A stretch of 64,000 bases of DNA. It comes from CALBPI01 sp045110335. GTDB lineage: Bacteria; Pseudomonadota; Gammaproteobacteria; Steroidobacterales; Woeseiaceae. The stretch spans positions 1-64,000 of the forward strand of contig JBGCGB010000002.1 in assembly GCA_045110335.1 (NCBI GenBank), read 5' to 3'. Below are positions 43,901 through 52,309 of this stretch, in pieces (position 1 is the first letter of the stretch; every line of letters starts with the position of its first letter). A program made the translations under genes and the position numbers. Under the pieces are notes generated by a model. The model was given only the letters and a program-made list of their open reading frames with translations, ran no database searches and was not told the DNA's origin.

Positions 43901-44698
43901 AATACGTGAAAGTTCCTCTACATAGGGCCGCATATCACTGGCGCCCAACGCACAATTCAAACCAAACATGAATGGCTCGGCGTGACTCAGCGAGTTCCAG
44001 AAACTCTCCGTCGTCTGACCCGACAAGGTACGGCCTGAAGCGTCAGTGATCGTGCCGGAGACCATCACCGGAATGCTTTCGCCCAGCGATTTGCCAAGGT
44101 CGTTGATCGCAAACAATGCCGCCTTCGCATTCAACGTATCAAACACGGTTTCGACCATGAGGAAATCAGCACCACCGCGAATCAGCGCAGCGGCAGACGC
44201 ACGATATGTCTCAGCCAATGCATCAAACGTGATGTTGCGAAATCCGGGATCGTTGACATCCGGTGACAAAGACGCCGTGCGATTGGTCGGCCCTAACACG
44301 CCCGCGACAAATTTCTGATCGCCGGTCTCCGCAAAGAAATCGTCAGCCACCTGACGTGCCAAACGGGCCGCTGACTCATTGAGCTCAACCACCAACGATT
44401 CCATACCATAGTCGGCTTGCGATGGCTCGTTACTATTGAATGTATTCGTTTCGATGACGTCTGCGCCGGCGGCCAGAAACTGTCGATGAATCTCGCTAAT
44501 GATATCGGGACGGGTCAGCGTTAGCAGATCATTGTTGCCTTTGACATCCGACGCCCAGTTCGAAAAGCGGGACCCGCGATAACCCGCTTCCGTGAGCTTG
44601 TGACCCTGAATCATCGTACCCATTGCACCATCGAGATAGACAATGCGTTGTGCCAAGATTTTTCTAAGCGCGTCGAAACGCTCGCTGCGCTGGCTCAT
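40982..44698 (-). CDS. metH: cobalamin-dependent methionine synthase
   Basis: 1238 residues, all four modules present: homocysteine domain (about 1-330, zinc Cys in GLNCALG and GGCCGTTPAHI), pterin domain (about 340-640, NVGERTNVTGSAVF and MIDSSKWSVIEAGL), cobalamin domain with DVHDIGKNIV base-off histidine and GGATTSPAHTSVKI, and the AdoMet activation domain (RREWWGYAPDE, RPAPGYPACPDH). The open frame starts at 44737, but the ATG at 44698 overlaps the metF stop as ATGA and matches the family N-terminus, so I use it. Needs vitamin B12, made or imported. Confidence 0.97.
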   Translation of the reverse strand: MSQRSERFDALRKILAQRIVYLDGAMGTMIQGHKLTEAGYRGSRFSNWASDVKGNNDLLTLTRPDIISEIHRQFLAAGADVIETNTFNSNEPSQADYGMESLVVELNESAARLARQVADDFFAETGDQKFVAGVLGPTNRTASLSPDVNDPGFRNITFDALAETYRASAAALIRGGADFLMVETVFDTLNAKAALFAINDLGKSLGESIPVMVSGTITDASGRTLSGQTTESFWNSLSHAEPFMFGLNCALGASDMRPYVEELSRIASTGVSAHPNAGLPNEFGEYDESPESMAVVVAEFAEQGFLNMVGGCCGTTPAHIEALRHACEAYPHRVIPSPPRQCRLAGLEPLNIAPDSLFVNVGERTNVTGSAVFRRLIEADDYNGAVEVARQQVDNGAQIIDINMDEGMLDSEQAMVTFLNLIAAEPDIARVPIMIDSSKWSVIEAGLKRVQGKAVVNSISMKEGEAAFIEQAQLVRAYGAAVIVMAFDENGQADTIERKVDICERAYRLLVDTVGFPPEDIIFDPNIFAIATGIEEHNIYGVAFIEAAREIKKRLPHAMVSGGVSNVSFSFRGNNPVREAIHSVFLYHAIQAGLDMGIVNAGQLAIYEDLPTELRDAVEAVVLNTSDSATEDLLTLAERYRGDGKKATNKNDLAWRKESVEARLSHALVKGIDAFVIEDTEEARLAAEKPLHVIEGPLMSGMNVVGDLFGAGKMFLPQVVKSARVMKKAVAHLIPFIEAASDGVKQSNGKIVLATVKGDVHDIGKNIVGVVLQCNNFEVVDLGVMVSCQEILDAATREGADMIGLSGLITPSLDEMVHVASEMQRLGYQQPLMIGGATTSPAHTSVKIDPAFEGAVIYVKDASRAVGVAQSLVGDKADAYVADIKADCQQRRERHAGSKRQKPALSLPAARRAARKLEWQTYRPPAPQFTGARTITSLDAKTLLPYIDWMPFFNAWEFHGSYPAILTDDVVGEAAASLFEDAQAMLKKIVSEDWLEVKAAVGFFPASTHGDDIEVYADDSSELPIATVHSLRQQKQRRADLPQECLADFVAPKATGLKDYLGAFAVTAGLGVEARAKAFEQDQDDYSAILLKALADRFAEAGAEYLHERTRREWWGYAPDEALDNASLIKEAYQGIRPAPGYPACPDHTEKRTLFELLDAPRRTGMALTESCAMTPAASVSGWYFSHPESRYFALGKIDRDQVEDYAARKGLSIAEVERWLAPNLGYERVVTSRADAA

Positions 44699-45585
44699 GC
44701 TGCCGCCTTGGCGTTTCTGACACCCAACGTATGACAAATCGCGTAGGTAAGCTTCGAACGATTCAGCGTATAAAAGTGGAAGTCACTGACGCCTTCGCGG
44801 CGCAGTTCATTCACCAGATCAATGGCGACGCTCGCAGCAACCAACTCACGCGTATCAGCTTCTTCATCCAATCCGTCGAAGCGGTCATGCATCCAACTTG
44901 GTACATCCGTCCCACACATATCGGCAAACTTCAGCATTTGGGAGAAGCGAGTAATTGGCAAAATGCCAGGTACGATCGGCACCGTTATCCCGGCCGCAAC
45001 GCATGCATCACGAAAACGCAAGTAGTGGCTGGCATCAAAGAAAAACTGTGTGATCGCACGATTGGCACCGGCGTCAATCTTGCGTTTGAGGTTATCAAGA
45101 TCTTGGGTCGCCGAGCGTGCCTCTGGATGCACTTCGGGATATGCAGCCACCGAAATATCAAAATCGCCAATTTTTCTGAGGCCGGCGACGAGATCCGCCG
45201 CGTAAGCATAGCCATCTTTTCTGGGTTGATAGTCTGGCTCATCTTTCGGCGTATCGCCGCGTAAAGCGACAATATGCTTCACACCATCGTCCAAGTAACC
45301 CGATGCAATCTCATCAATTTCAGCGCGGCTCGCGCCGATACATGTTAGGTGAGGAGCCGGCGTTAATGATGTCTCTTTTAAGACTCGCTTGACCAAACCG
45401 TGTGTGCGCTCACGCGTTGAGCCATCCGCTCCGTAAGTCACCGAGACGAACTTCGGTGCCAGCGGTGCCAGTTTTTCCATCGACTGCCAAAGCGTTTCCG
45501 CCATCGATTCGCTACCAGGCGGGAAAAACTCAAACGAAACCGAAATAGGCTCCCGTTGTAAACTCGATGAAGATGATTGACTCAT
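44695..45585 (-). CDS. metF: 5,10-methylenetetrahydrofolate reductase
   Basis: 296-residue FAD enzyme that supplies 5-methyl-THF to MetH. N-terminus SVSFEFFPPGSESM has the catalytic Glu; VSVTYGADGSTRERT, HIVALRGDTPKDEP and the ITQFFFDASHYLRF strand with the FAD/folate contacts follow. Length matches bacterial MetF. AAAGAGAA precedes the ATG. It starts 14 nt after the ArsR-methyltransferase gene and overlaps metH by 4 bases, so the three form one operon. Confidence 0.96.
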   Translation of the reverse strand: MSQSSSSSLQREPISVSFEFFPPGSESMAETLWQSMEKLAPLAPKFVSVTYGADGSTRERTHGLVKRVLKETSLTPAPHLTCIGASRAEIDEIASGYLDDGVKHIVALRGDTPKDEPDYQPRKDGYAYAADLVAGLRKIGDFDISVAAYPEVHPEARSATQDLDNLKRKIDAGANRAITQFFFDASHYLRFRDACVAAGITVPIVPGILPITRFSQMLKFADMCGTDVPSWMHDRFDGLDEEADTRELVAASVAIDLVNELRREGVSDFHFYTLNRSKLTYAICHTLGVRNAKAAA

Positions 45586-45599
45586 AGTTATTCTCTTTC

Positions 45600-46484
45600 T
45601 TAGGCAGTCTTTTGATTGTGTGCAATATCAGCTGTAGCGACGGCAACCAAATACACTGAATGCCCATCGTAAACGTGGCGAACGACACCACAGCGTAAGC
45701 TCGCCTTGACGCAAAAACTGGCGATCGCTTCGGTCGACAGCGCCTGTTGATCAGCAACGATGTGCTCAATCAACAACAATTGTCCCTTTGCTCTCATGAC
45801 GCGCTGGGCTTCTTGCAAAGCCAGTTCCGGGTGGGCTGATCCAAGCAGGACCTCATCCAGAATCACCGTATCAAAGCTTGCATCGTCGAAACTCAATCGA
45901 TGCATATCGCCCTCCCGAATCGTGCAATTCGCTAACGATCGACGCGCGAACGAACGACGCGCCTCGCGTCGCAATCCAGGGTTGATATCAATGCCGATAG
46001 CGCTGGTTGCCCGACCCGCAAGCAATCGAAGGATCGCGCCGTTACCAACGCCGATATCTAATAGATCACCGACCGGGCGGGAGAGAAATTGGTCAAGAAC
46101 CAAGCGATTAAACAAACGCAACGATGCCTGCTCATCTTTGATCGGCGCAGCGCCCAACACTTCGCGCATGCGAGCACGATCGCGGGAAAGTATCGGGTCG
46201 TCCGGATCGGTCATGGATAGCAGATGTGCGGCATGATCAGCACCGGCCGCATTGATCGGTACACGGAAGTAGACCCAGTGCCCGTCCCGAAATCGCTCCA
46301 ACAAACCGGCGTCGCACAATATCTTCAGGTGCCTGGAAACACGCGGCTGGGATTGATCCATGACGGCCATTAGGTCACTCACCGTATGCTCGCCAATGGC
46401 ACACAGATGCAACAGCCGAAGCCGCGAGAGCTCACCAACGGCTTTTAACAGTTGCTCGCTCGCTTCGAGGTTCACGAGGTTCAT
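45600..46484 (-). CDS. ArsR-family regulator fused to a SAM methyltransferase domain
   Basis: 294 residues. Residues 1-95 are a winged helix of the ArsR/SmtB type (LLHLCAIGEHTVSDLMAVMDQSQPRVSRHL region), without the metal-binding CxC of ArsR. Residues about 125-285 are a class I methyltransferase fold with DLLDIGVGNGAILRLL as SAM loop and the acidic DINPG end of strand 2. This fusion is found ahead of methionine-cycle genes in other proteobacteria, where ArsR-type SahR controls S-adenosylhomocysteine recycling; the equivalence is inference. It likely senses SAM or SAH and represses metFH. The frame opens with TTG at 46487; the ATG at 46484 is preferred. Confidence 0.88.
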   Translation of the reverse strand: MNLVNLEASEQLLKAVGELSRLRLLHLCAIGEHTVSDLMAVMDQSQPRVSRHLKILCDAGLLERFRDGHWVYFRVPINAAGADHAAHLLSMTDPDDPILSRDRARMREVLGAAPIKDEQASLRLFNRLVLDQFLSRPVGDLLDIGVGNGAILRLLAGRATSAIGIDINPGLRREARRSFARRSLANCTIREGDMHRLSFDDASFDTVILDEVLLGSAHPELALQEAQRVMRAKGQLLLIEHIVADQQALSTEAIASFCVKASLRCGVVRHVYDGHSVYLVAVATADIAHNQKTA

Positions 46485-46503
46485 CAAGTATCCGTATATA
46501 TGA

Positions 46504-46523
46504 ATATAACGATATCTTTATAT
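46504..46523. promoter_or_regulatory. 20-bp near-palindrome centred on GATATC upstream of arsR-metF-metH
   Basis: The 20 bp ATATAACGATATCTTTATAT match their own reverse complement at 18 of 20 positions. The site lies 19 nt before the regulator's ATG, inside the only strongly AT-rich stretch of the region, so it overlaps the expected promoter and could be the operator of the encoded regulator. ATATC-type dyads suit ArsR-family binding. Confidence 0.55.
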
Positions 46524-46587
46524 ATAAACCCCAATATAGCAAGTAACCGGGTCGCGATCTGTGGGTTACTGAGATTACAGCAGCACT

Positions 46588-47007
46588 TTAGTCGGCGAAC
46601 TGCCCATTCGACGCAACTTCATCCATGCGAATCAATCGACTGGTCGACACGGCTGCCTGACGATGCTTGACCGCTGCGCGATACTCATCGTCGGTCACCA
46701 TCGCCAGAAATGCGGAAGCTGTCGGATAGCGCGCGATAAAGGCGGTATCCCATGCCTCGTCCGCCGGGCCAATCAATACGAGCGCGGGATTGCCCCGCCA
46801 AACGATTTCGCCGCCATTGCGGGTAAACACCGGCCCGCTGGCCTTACCATAGCGTGCGTAAGCTTCCCGGCCCGAGATCTGCTCACCATCAGGATATTCG
46901 GCTGCCGCGTGAAAACGTACGAGATTGAGCATCAAGATAGGCTCGTCACGCGGCAAATTCTTAAACTGCTCAAACTGTGCTCTATCCGGGTCAATGTAAT
47001 GCGCCAT
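46588..47007 (-). CDS. DUF1330 domain protein
   Basis: 139 residues, cytoplasmic. The pattern LNLVRFHAAAEYPDGEQISGREAYARY, then GEIVWRGNPALVLIGP and a FIARYPTASAFLAM stretch, is that of DUF1330, a dimeric ferredoxin-like fold related to ABM domains. The function is not known. AGGAGA lies 7 nt before the ATG. It follows hslO at 23 nt on the same strand and may be co-transcribed. Confidence 0.85.
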   Translation of the reverse strand: MAHYIDPDRAQFEQFKNLPRDEPILMLNLVRFHAAAEYPDGEQISGREAYARYGKASGPVFTRNGGEIVWRGNPALVLIGPADEAWDTAFIARYPTASAFLAMVTDDEYRAAVKHRQAAVSTSRLIRMDEVASNGQFAD

Positions 47008-47030
47008 CTTTTTATCTCCTGCTGATTACT

Positions 47031-47933
47031 TCAGTGAATACCTGATTGCCCAGGCACTGCGGCGGGATTGAACAATCGCCCCACATCTATTTCGTCTAGC
47101 ACCCGAACTTTTCGGCAGAACTCACAGGTGATCTCGATTTTGTTATCGCGTTCTGCCAATAACAGCAACGCATCCGCTTCGCCAAGCACCTTAACGGCTT
47201 GCTCCGCACGATGATCATCGCAACGGCACGAAAACGCGCAGGATGCAGCGGGCCAGGCAACCACATCATCCTCGGAAAACAAGCGGTGGATCAAGGTATG
47301 ACTCACGCCCTCGCGCAGCTCATCGGCGCTCAATGTATCGGCCATCAAACACAAGCGGTGCCAATCGTCATCAGCCATCGGTTCTCTATCCGGCATGCGT
47401 TGAAGCATCAACGCACACGCCCGTTCGCGACTGCCAAACAAGACAAAGTGCGCTTCCAATTGTGCGGACTCGGCGTAGTAGTCTTTGAGGCAACCCGCAA
47501 GACTTGATGCCCCCAGTGACACTATTCCCCGATAGCGGTCTTTGGCGTCCAAAGCGTCGACAGTTAAAGACAACTGCCCAGCGCTCATCAAACCCGAAAA
47601 AACCGTCGGCACTGGCGACTGTTCGACATCCGATGCCATTCCGCGGAACTGCAGCTTATCGTTGCATTGCACGATCAACATCGGCAAAGCACCCTGCCCC
47701 GAAAGTTGCACCGTCAACATACCTTCGAATTTCATACTACTGGCAATGCTTGTGACTGCAGCCACCGCCTGACCCAATAAATCCCGGACGGGTGTCGGGT
47801 AATCATGCAGACCATTGAGCGCTTGCCACTGCTTGGAAAATTGCAGCAAGACTCCACGCACAGGAATGTCATTAAACATGAACCGCACAAGCGCATCAGC
47901 GCGCAATTCATCATCGGTATTTTTCTCTGACAT
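47031..47933 (-). CDS. hslO: redox-regulated chaperone Hsp33
   Basis: 300 residues. Holdase switched on by disulfide formation under oxidative stress. N-terminal domain with VRFMFNDIPVRGVLLQF and the C-terminal zinc switch with four Cys in CRC (after SCAF) and CEFC. The order matches the CxC...CxxC of the family. The start codon overlaps the gatB stop (TGATG), so it is coupled to the gatCAB operon. Confidence 0.94.
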   Translation of the reverse strand: MSEKNTDDELRADALVRFMFNDIPVRGVLLQFSKQWQALNGLHDYPTPVRDLLGQAVAAVTSIASSMKFEGMLTVQLSGQGALPMLIVQCNDKLQFRGMASDVEQSPVPTVFSGLMSAGQLSLTVDALDAKDRYRGIVSLGASSLAGCLKDYYAESAQLEAHFVLFGSRERACALMLQRMPDREPMADDDWHRLCLMADTLSADELREGVSHTLIHRLFSEDDVVAWPAASCAFSCRCDDHRAEQAVKVLGEADALLLLAERDNKIEITCEFCRKVRVLDEIDVGRLFNPAAVPGQSGIH

Positions 47934-49366
47934 CAGTCGACCTTTTTCAGTCGCTCACGCAACATCGCATTCGCTTGTGCCGGATCTGCTTTGCCACGAC
48001 TGGCCTTCATCACCTGCCCCACGAGAAAGCCGATGACCTTTTCCTTACCCTCGCGGAACTGCTGAACCTGCTCCGGACTCGCCGCCAACACGTCATCAAC
48101 AATCTTGGCGATCGCGCCGGTATCGGTAATCTGACGCAAACCTTTCGCATCAATCACACGATCGGCATCGCCCTCGCCAGCCCACATGGCTTCAAAGACT
48201 TGCTTAGCCGCATTGCCCGAAATCGTCTTGTCTTCGATCCGTTGCAGCAGAATGGCAAACGCTTCGGCGCTGACCGGGCTGTCGCTCACCTCAAGATCTG
48301 CCTTGTTCAGGGCTGCCACCAACCCACCGGAAACCCAGTTTGCGGCGAGCTGCGGCGTAACCGACGCTGCCACTGTCTCAAAGTAATCCGCTAACGCGCG
48401 CTGGCTGACGAGAATACCCGCATCCTCAGGCTTGATGGATAACGCCGAAACGAAACGCGCACGCCGCGCGGCCGGCAATTCCGGTAACCCGGCGCGCACC
48501 GTTTCGACGTAGTCATCACTCAAGACCACCGGCAACAAATCCGGGTCCGGAAAATAACGGTAATCATTAGCCTCTTCCTTACTACGCATGGGGCGCGTTT
48601 CATCGGTATCCGCATCATACAAACGCGTCTCCTGAACAATGCTGCCACCCGCTTCCAGGATGTCCGCCTGTCGTTCCACTTCATAGTTGATGGCACGCTC
48701 GATAAAACGGAATGAATTCAGATTTTTGATTTCTGCGCGCGTTCCCAAAGGATCACCCGGACGCCTGATCGACACGTTAGCGTCACAACGGAAAGAACCT
48801 TCCTGCATGTTGCCATCCGAAATACCGAGATAGCGAACCAACTCATGGATACGGCGCATATAACGCGCAGCCTCGCCTGCCGAAGACAACTCAGGTTCCG
48901 AAACGATTTCGAGCAGAGGCGTGCCCGCCCGGTTCAAATCGATACCGCTTTGCCCTTGAAAACTCTGGTGCAATGACTTGCCGGCATCTTCTTCGAGATG
49001 CGCCCGCGTGAGATTGATGACTTTCGGGTTTCCCGCGTCATCTTCAATTTCCATCTTTCCGCCGGCAACAATCGGCAGATCAAGCTGACTGATTTGATAA
49101 CCCTTCGGCAAATCCGGATAGAAGTAGTTTTTTCGGGCAAAAACAGAACGTCGGGTGATGTCTGCGTCTATCGCTAAACCGAAAATCACAGCCAGCCGGA
49201 CGGCCTCTTCGTTGAGCACCGGCAAAACACCCGGGAAACCCAAATCGACGACGTTAGCCTGCGTGTTCGCTGGCGCACCATAAGCCGTCGGTGACGACGA
49301 AAAAATCTTACTATTCGTGGCTAATTGAGCATGAATTTCAAGCCCAATGACGACTTCCCAACTCAT
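47933..49366 (-). CDS. gatB: Asp/Glu-tRNA amidotransferase subunit B
   Basis: 477 residues from the ATG at 49366 that overlaps the gatA stop as ATGA; an upstream start at 49396 would lie inside gatA. WEVVIGLEIHAQL at the N-terminus, the kinase-like domain with GVLPVLNEEAV, YPDLPKGYQISQ, EDAGKS and DLNRAGTPLLEIVSEP, then the YqeY-like C-terminal tail (GFLVGQVMKASRGKADP). Phosphorylates and binds the misacylated tRNA so that ammonia from GatA can form Gln- or Asn-tRNA. Confidence 0.96.
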   Translation of the reverse strand: MSWEVVIGLEIHAQLATNSKIFSSSPTAYGAPANTQANVVDLGFPGVLPVLNEEAVRLAVIFGLAIDADITRRSVFARKNYFYPDLPKGYQISQLDLPIVAGGKMEIEDDAGNPKVINLTRAHLEEDAGKSLHQSFQGQSGIDLNRAGTPLLEIVSEPELSSAGEAARYMRRIHELVRYLGISDGNMQEGSFRCDANVSIRRPGDPLGTRAEIKNLNSFRFIERAINYEVERQADILEAGGSIVQETRLYDADTDETRPMRSKEEANDYRYFPDPDLLPVVLSDDYVETVRAGLPELPAARRARFVSALSIKPEDAGILVSQRALADYFETVAASVTPQLAANWVSGGLVAALNKADLEVSDSPVSAEAFAILLQRIEDKTISGNAAKQVFEAMWAGEGDADRVIDAKGLRQITDTGAIAKIVDDVLAASPEQVQQFREGKEKVIGFLVGQVMKASRGKADPAQANAMLRERLKKVD

Positions 49367-50826
49367 TCGTAACCCTCCGGGCAACGCTGGTGCCAATCGG
49401 TCAATAACTGATATTGATGAGCGCAGCTCAACATGCGCGACTCGCCAAATGCGGGCGCGATCAATTGCAGCCCGACAGGAAGATCACTGACCATACCGCA
49501 TGGCACAGACATCGCAGGCAAGCCTGCCAGGTTAGCGCCAATTGTGTAGATGTCATTGAGGTACATCGTGATCGGATCGTCCGTTTTTTCGCCGAGACCG
49601 AACGCTGGCGTTGGTGTTGTCGGCCCGGCGATCAAATCAACGTTTTCAAAGGCATCTGCAAAATCGGCACTGATTAATCGCCGCGCCTTTTGGGCCTTCA
49701 GGTAATAGGCATCGTAGTAACCGGCAGACAATACATACGTACCAGTCATGATGCGACGTTTCACCTCCGCACCAAAACCTTCTGACCGCGAGCGGCAATA
49801 AAGGTCATTAAGATCAACCGGATCTGTTGCACGATGACCGAACCGAACGCCATCGAAACGGGAAAGATTCGAAGAACACTCAGCCGGCGCAACCACATAG
49901 TAAGTGGGCACCGACAAACCGATATTGGGTAACGAAATACGCTTGATGTCGACACCTTGCTCGGCCAACAGGGACAGCGCGGCTTCGACACAATCACGAT
50001 TCTCCGCGTCCAGGCCTTCGCCCATAAACTCATCGACGACACCGATACGCAACCCTTTCAACGGTTGCGACAGTTGCGCCTCAAAGTCGTCAACCGGCTG
50101 GTCGACACTGGTTGAATCGAGTGGGTCAAAACCGGACATTGCTTGCAGCAGCAGTGCGGCATCCGCGGCACTGCGCGTCAGGGTACCTGCTTGGTCAAGG
50201 CTGCTCGCAAACGCGATCATGCCGTAACGCGAAATCCTGCCATAAGTCGGCTTCAGTCCGGTTAACCCGGTCAACGCAGCTGGCTGTCGAATCGACCCTC
50301 CTGTATCCGTGCCGGTCGCCGCACCCACCAGTCGAGCGGCAACAGCAGCGGCGGAGCCACCTGACGACCCACCTGGCGACGCACTGTGGCGCCACGGATT
50401 GTGTACATCACCGAAATAGCTGGTCTCGTTTGACGAACCCATCGCGAACTCGTCCATGTTGGTCTTACCCACCATGATCACTCCCGCATCCGATAAGTTC
50501 GTGACGGCTGTTGCCGAATATGGCGGCACGAAGTTCTCGAGCATTTTTGACCCGCAACTGGTGCGAACACCCTTCGTACAAAAAATGTCCTTGTGTGCGA
50601 TCGGTAGCCCTTCGAGCGGCCTTGCCGTGCCCGCAGCAATACGCGCATCCGCTTGATCAGCAGCATCGGTGGCTCCTGTCGCCAACACGCTCACAAAGCT
50701 ATTCAGCGTGCCATCCATTTTTTCGATCCGCGAGAGGCAGGCATCCACCAATTGTCTGGAACTGAACGATCCATCGCGCAAACCATCGCGCATCTGCGTC
50801 AGCGTCAAAGCATGCAATTCGCTCAT
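49363..50826 (-). CDS. gatA: Asp/Glu-tRNA amidotransferase subunit A
   Basis: 487 residues of the amidase signature family. Lys in AHKDIFCTKG, the Gly/Ser-rich GGSSGGSAAAVAARL and the nucleophile Ser in GTDTGGSIRQPA make up the Ser-cisSer-Lys triad. It releases ammonia from glutamine. It overlaps gatC and gatB by 4 bases each. The C-terminus (LPVGLQLIAPAFGES) is typical. Confidence 0.96.
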   Translation of the reverse strand: MSELHALTLTQMRDGLRDGSFSSRQLVDACLSRIEKMDGTLNSFVSVLATGATDAADQADARIAAGTARPLEGLPIAHKDIFCTKGVRTSCGSKMLENFVPPYSATAVTNLSDAGVIMVGKTNMDEFAMGSSNETSYFGDVHNPWRHSASPGGSSGGSAAAVAARLVGAATGTDTGGSIRQPAALTGLTGLKPTYGRISRYGMIAFASSLDQAGTLTRSAADAALLLQAMSGFDPLDSTSVDQPVDDFEAQLSQPLKGLRIGVVDEFMGEGLDAENRDCVEAALSLLAEQGVDIKRISLPNIGLSVPTYYVVAPAECSSNLSRFDGVRFGHRATDPVDLNDLYCRSRSEGFGAEVKRRIMTGTYVLSAGYYDAYYLKAQKARRLISADFADAFENVDLIAGPTTPTPAFGLGEKTDDPITMYLNDIYTIGANLAGLPAMSVPCGMVSDLPVGLQLIAPAFGESRMLSCAHQYQLLTDWHQRCPEGYE

Positions 50827-51110
50827 TCGATCACCCTCGGCACCAAATACAGCCCGTCGTCGGTCTCCGAAGTCGTCGCTTGCAGCGCCTCTCGATCGAT
50901 TTCGGCGTCCGCCACATCTGCGCGCAAACGCTGCGATTGATCCATGGGATGGGCCATTGGCAACACGTCATCGGTATTCACAGACTGCAATTGGTCTACG
51001 AACGCCACAATACTGCCGAGCTTCGCTGTGAAGTCCGCATGTTCTTCCCGGTCAAACTTAAGCCGTGATAACACAGCCAATTTGTCGATATCGTCGCTGG
51101 ATACAGACAC
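50823..51110 (-). CDS. gatC: Asp/Glu-tRNA amidotransferase subunit C
   Basis: 95 residues from a GTG at 51110 with GGAG six bases ahead; an earlier ATG at 51242 adds 44 residues with no family match and would run into the mreB promoter. DIDKLAVLSRLKFDREE and the DVLPMAHPMDQ segment are GatC signatures. Stabilises the GatA-GatB complex. First gene of gatCAB-hslO, divergent from mreB over 138 bp. Confidence 0.92.
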   Translation of the reverse strand: MSVSSDDIDKLAVLSRLKFDREEHADFTAKLGSIVAFVDQLQSVNTDDVLPMAHPMDQSQRLRADVADAEIDREALQATTSETDDGLYLVPRVIE

Positions 51111-51248
51111 CTGTCTCTCCTGTTCAGGGTGATTTTCGCCGCCGTTCGAATGACGGTCTGGCAGAGGGCTAAGAATACACTCAGCCTTGCTGATTGTCCC
51201 CCCCGTTGCTAGAGTTGCAAGAATTTTTGGGGCCGGACCCACAACACC

Positions 51249-52292
51249 ATGTTCAAAAACCTACTCGGTTATTTTTCCCACGATCTTTCGATCGATCTGG
51301 GAACCGCAAATACACTCATTTACGTACGGGGCGAAGGCATCGTGCTCGACGAGCCGTCCGTTGTCGCCATTCGCGAAGATTTCGGTAGCGGTGGTCGCCG
51401 CGTAGAGGCCGTCGGTCAAGATGCCAAGAACATGCTCGGCCGCACGCCGGGCAACATCACCGCCATCCGCCCGCTGAAAGATGGCGTCATAGCCGATTTC
51501 ACCGTGACCGAAAAAATGTTGCAGACCTTTATCAAAAAGGTGCATGGCAATCGGTTCTTTACGCCACGCTCGCGCGTCCTGATTTGCGTACCCTACGGCT
51601 CGACGCAGGTCGAGCGGCGGGCCATTCAGGAATCAGCGGAAGGCGCAGGCGCCAGCAAAGTCATTTTGATCGCGGAACCAATGGCAGCGGCCATCGGCGC
51701 CGGCATGCCGGTTCATGAAGCACGCGGCTCGATGGTACTGGATATCGGTGGTGGCACATCAGAAGTCGCGGTAATTTCGCTCAATGGGATCGTCTATGCT
51801 GCGTCAGTTCGTGTCGGCGGTGACCGTTTTGACGAAGCGATCACCAATTACGTGCGGCGTAACTATGGCATTCTCATCGGGGAAGCTACCGCCGAGCGGA
51901 TCAAACATGAAATCGGCTCTGCCTATCCCGGTGCCGAGGTACTCGAAATTTCTGTGAAAGGACGCAATTTGTCAGAAGGCGTTCCACGCAGCTTCACACT
52001 TAACAGCAACGAAATTCTCGAGGCACTTCAGGAACCACTGCAAGGCATTGTTGGTGCCGTCAAAGAAGCCTTGGAACAAACACCACCCGAACTCGGTGCC
52101 GACGTCGCAGAACGCGGCATTGTCCTGACTGGTGGTGGCGCGATGCTACGAGACCTCGATAAGTTGTTAATGGAAGAAACCGGCCTGCCGGTTGTCATTG
52201 CCGAAGACCCGCTGACCTGCGTCGCGCGTGGCGGCGGACGGGCACTTGAACTGATGGACGAGTATGGACCTTCCGTATTCGGCCTTAATTAA
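51249..52292 (+). CDS. mreB: rod-shape actin homologue MreB
   Basis: 347 residues. Actin-fold ATPase filaments that position the elongasome. Phosphate 1 IDLGTANTLIYV, phosphate 2 LDIGGGTSEVAV and adenosine motif LTGGGAMLRDLDKL are intact, with the LIAEPMAAAIGAG connector. No strong ribosome site is visible. Head of the mreBCD-mrdA-rodA operon, divergent from gatC. Confidence 0.97.
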   Translation: MFKNLLGYFSHDLSIDLGTANTLIYVRGEGIVLDEPSVVAIREDFGSGGRRVEAVGQDAKNMLGRTPGNITAIRPLKDGVIADFTVTEKMLQTFIKKVHGNRFFTPRSRVLICVPYGSTQVERRAIQESAEGAGASKVILIAEPMAAAIGAGMPVHEARGSMVLDIGGGTSEVAVISLNGIVYAASVRVGGDRFDEAITNYVRRNYGILIGEATAERIKHEIGSAYPGAEVLEISVKGRNLSEGVPRSFTLNSNEILEALQEPLQGIVGAVKEALEQTPPELGADVAERGIVLTGGGAMLRDLDKLLMEETGLPVVIAEDPLTCVARGGGRALELMDEYGPSVFGLN

Positions 52293-52309
52293 GGTGTGAT
52301 CGCAACGGC

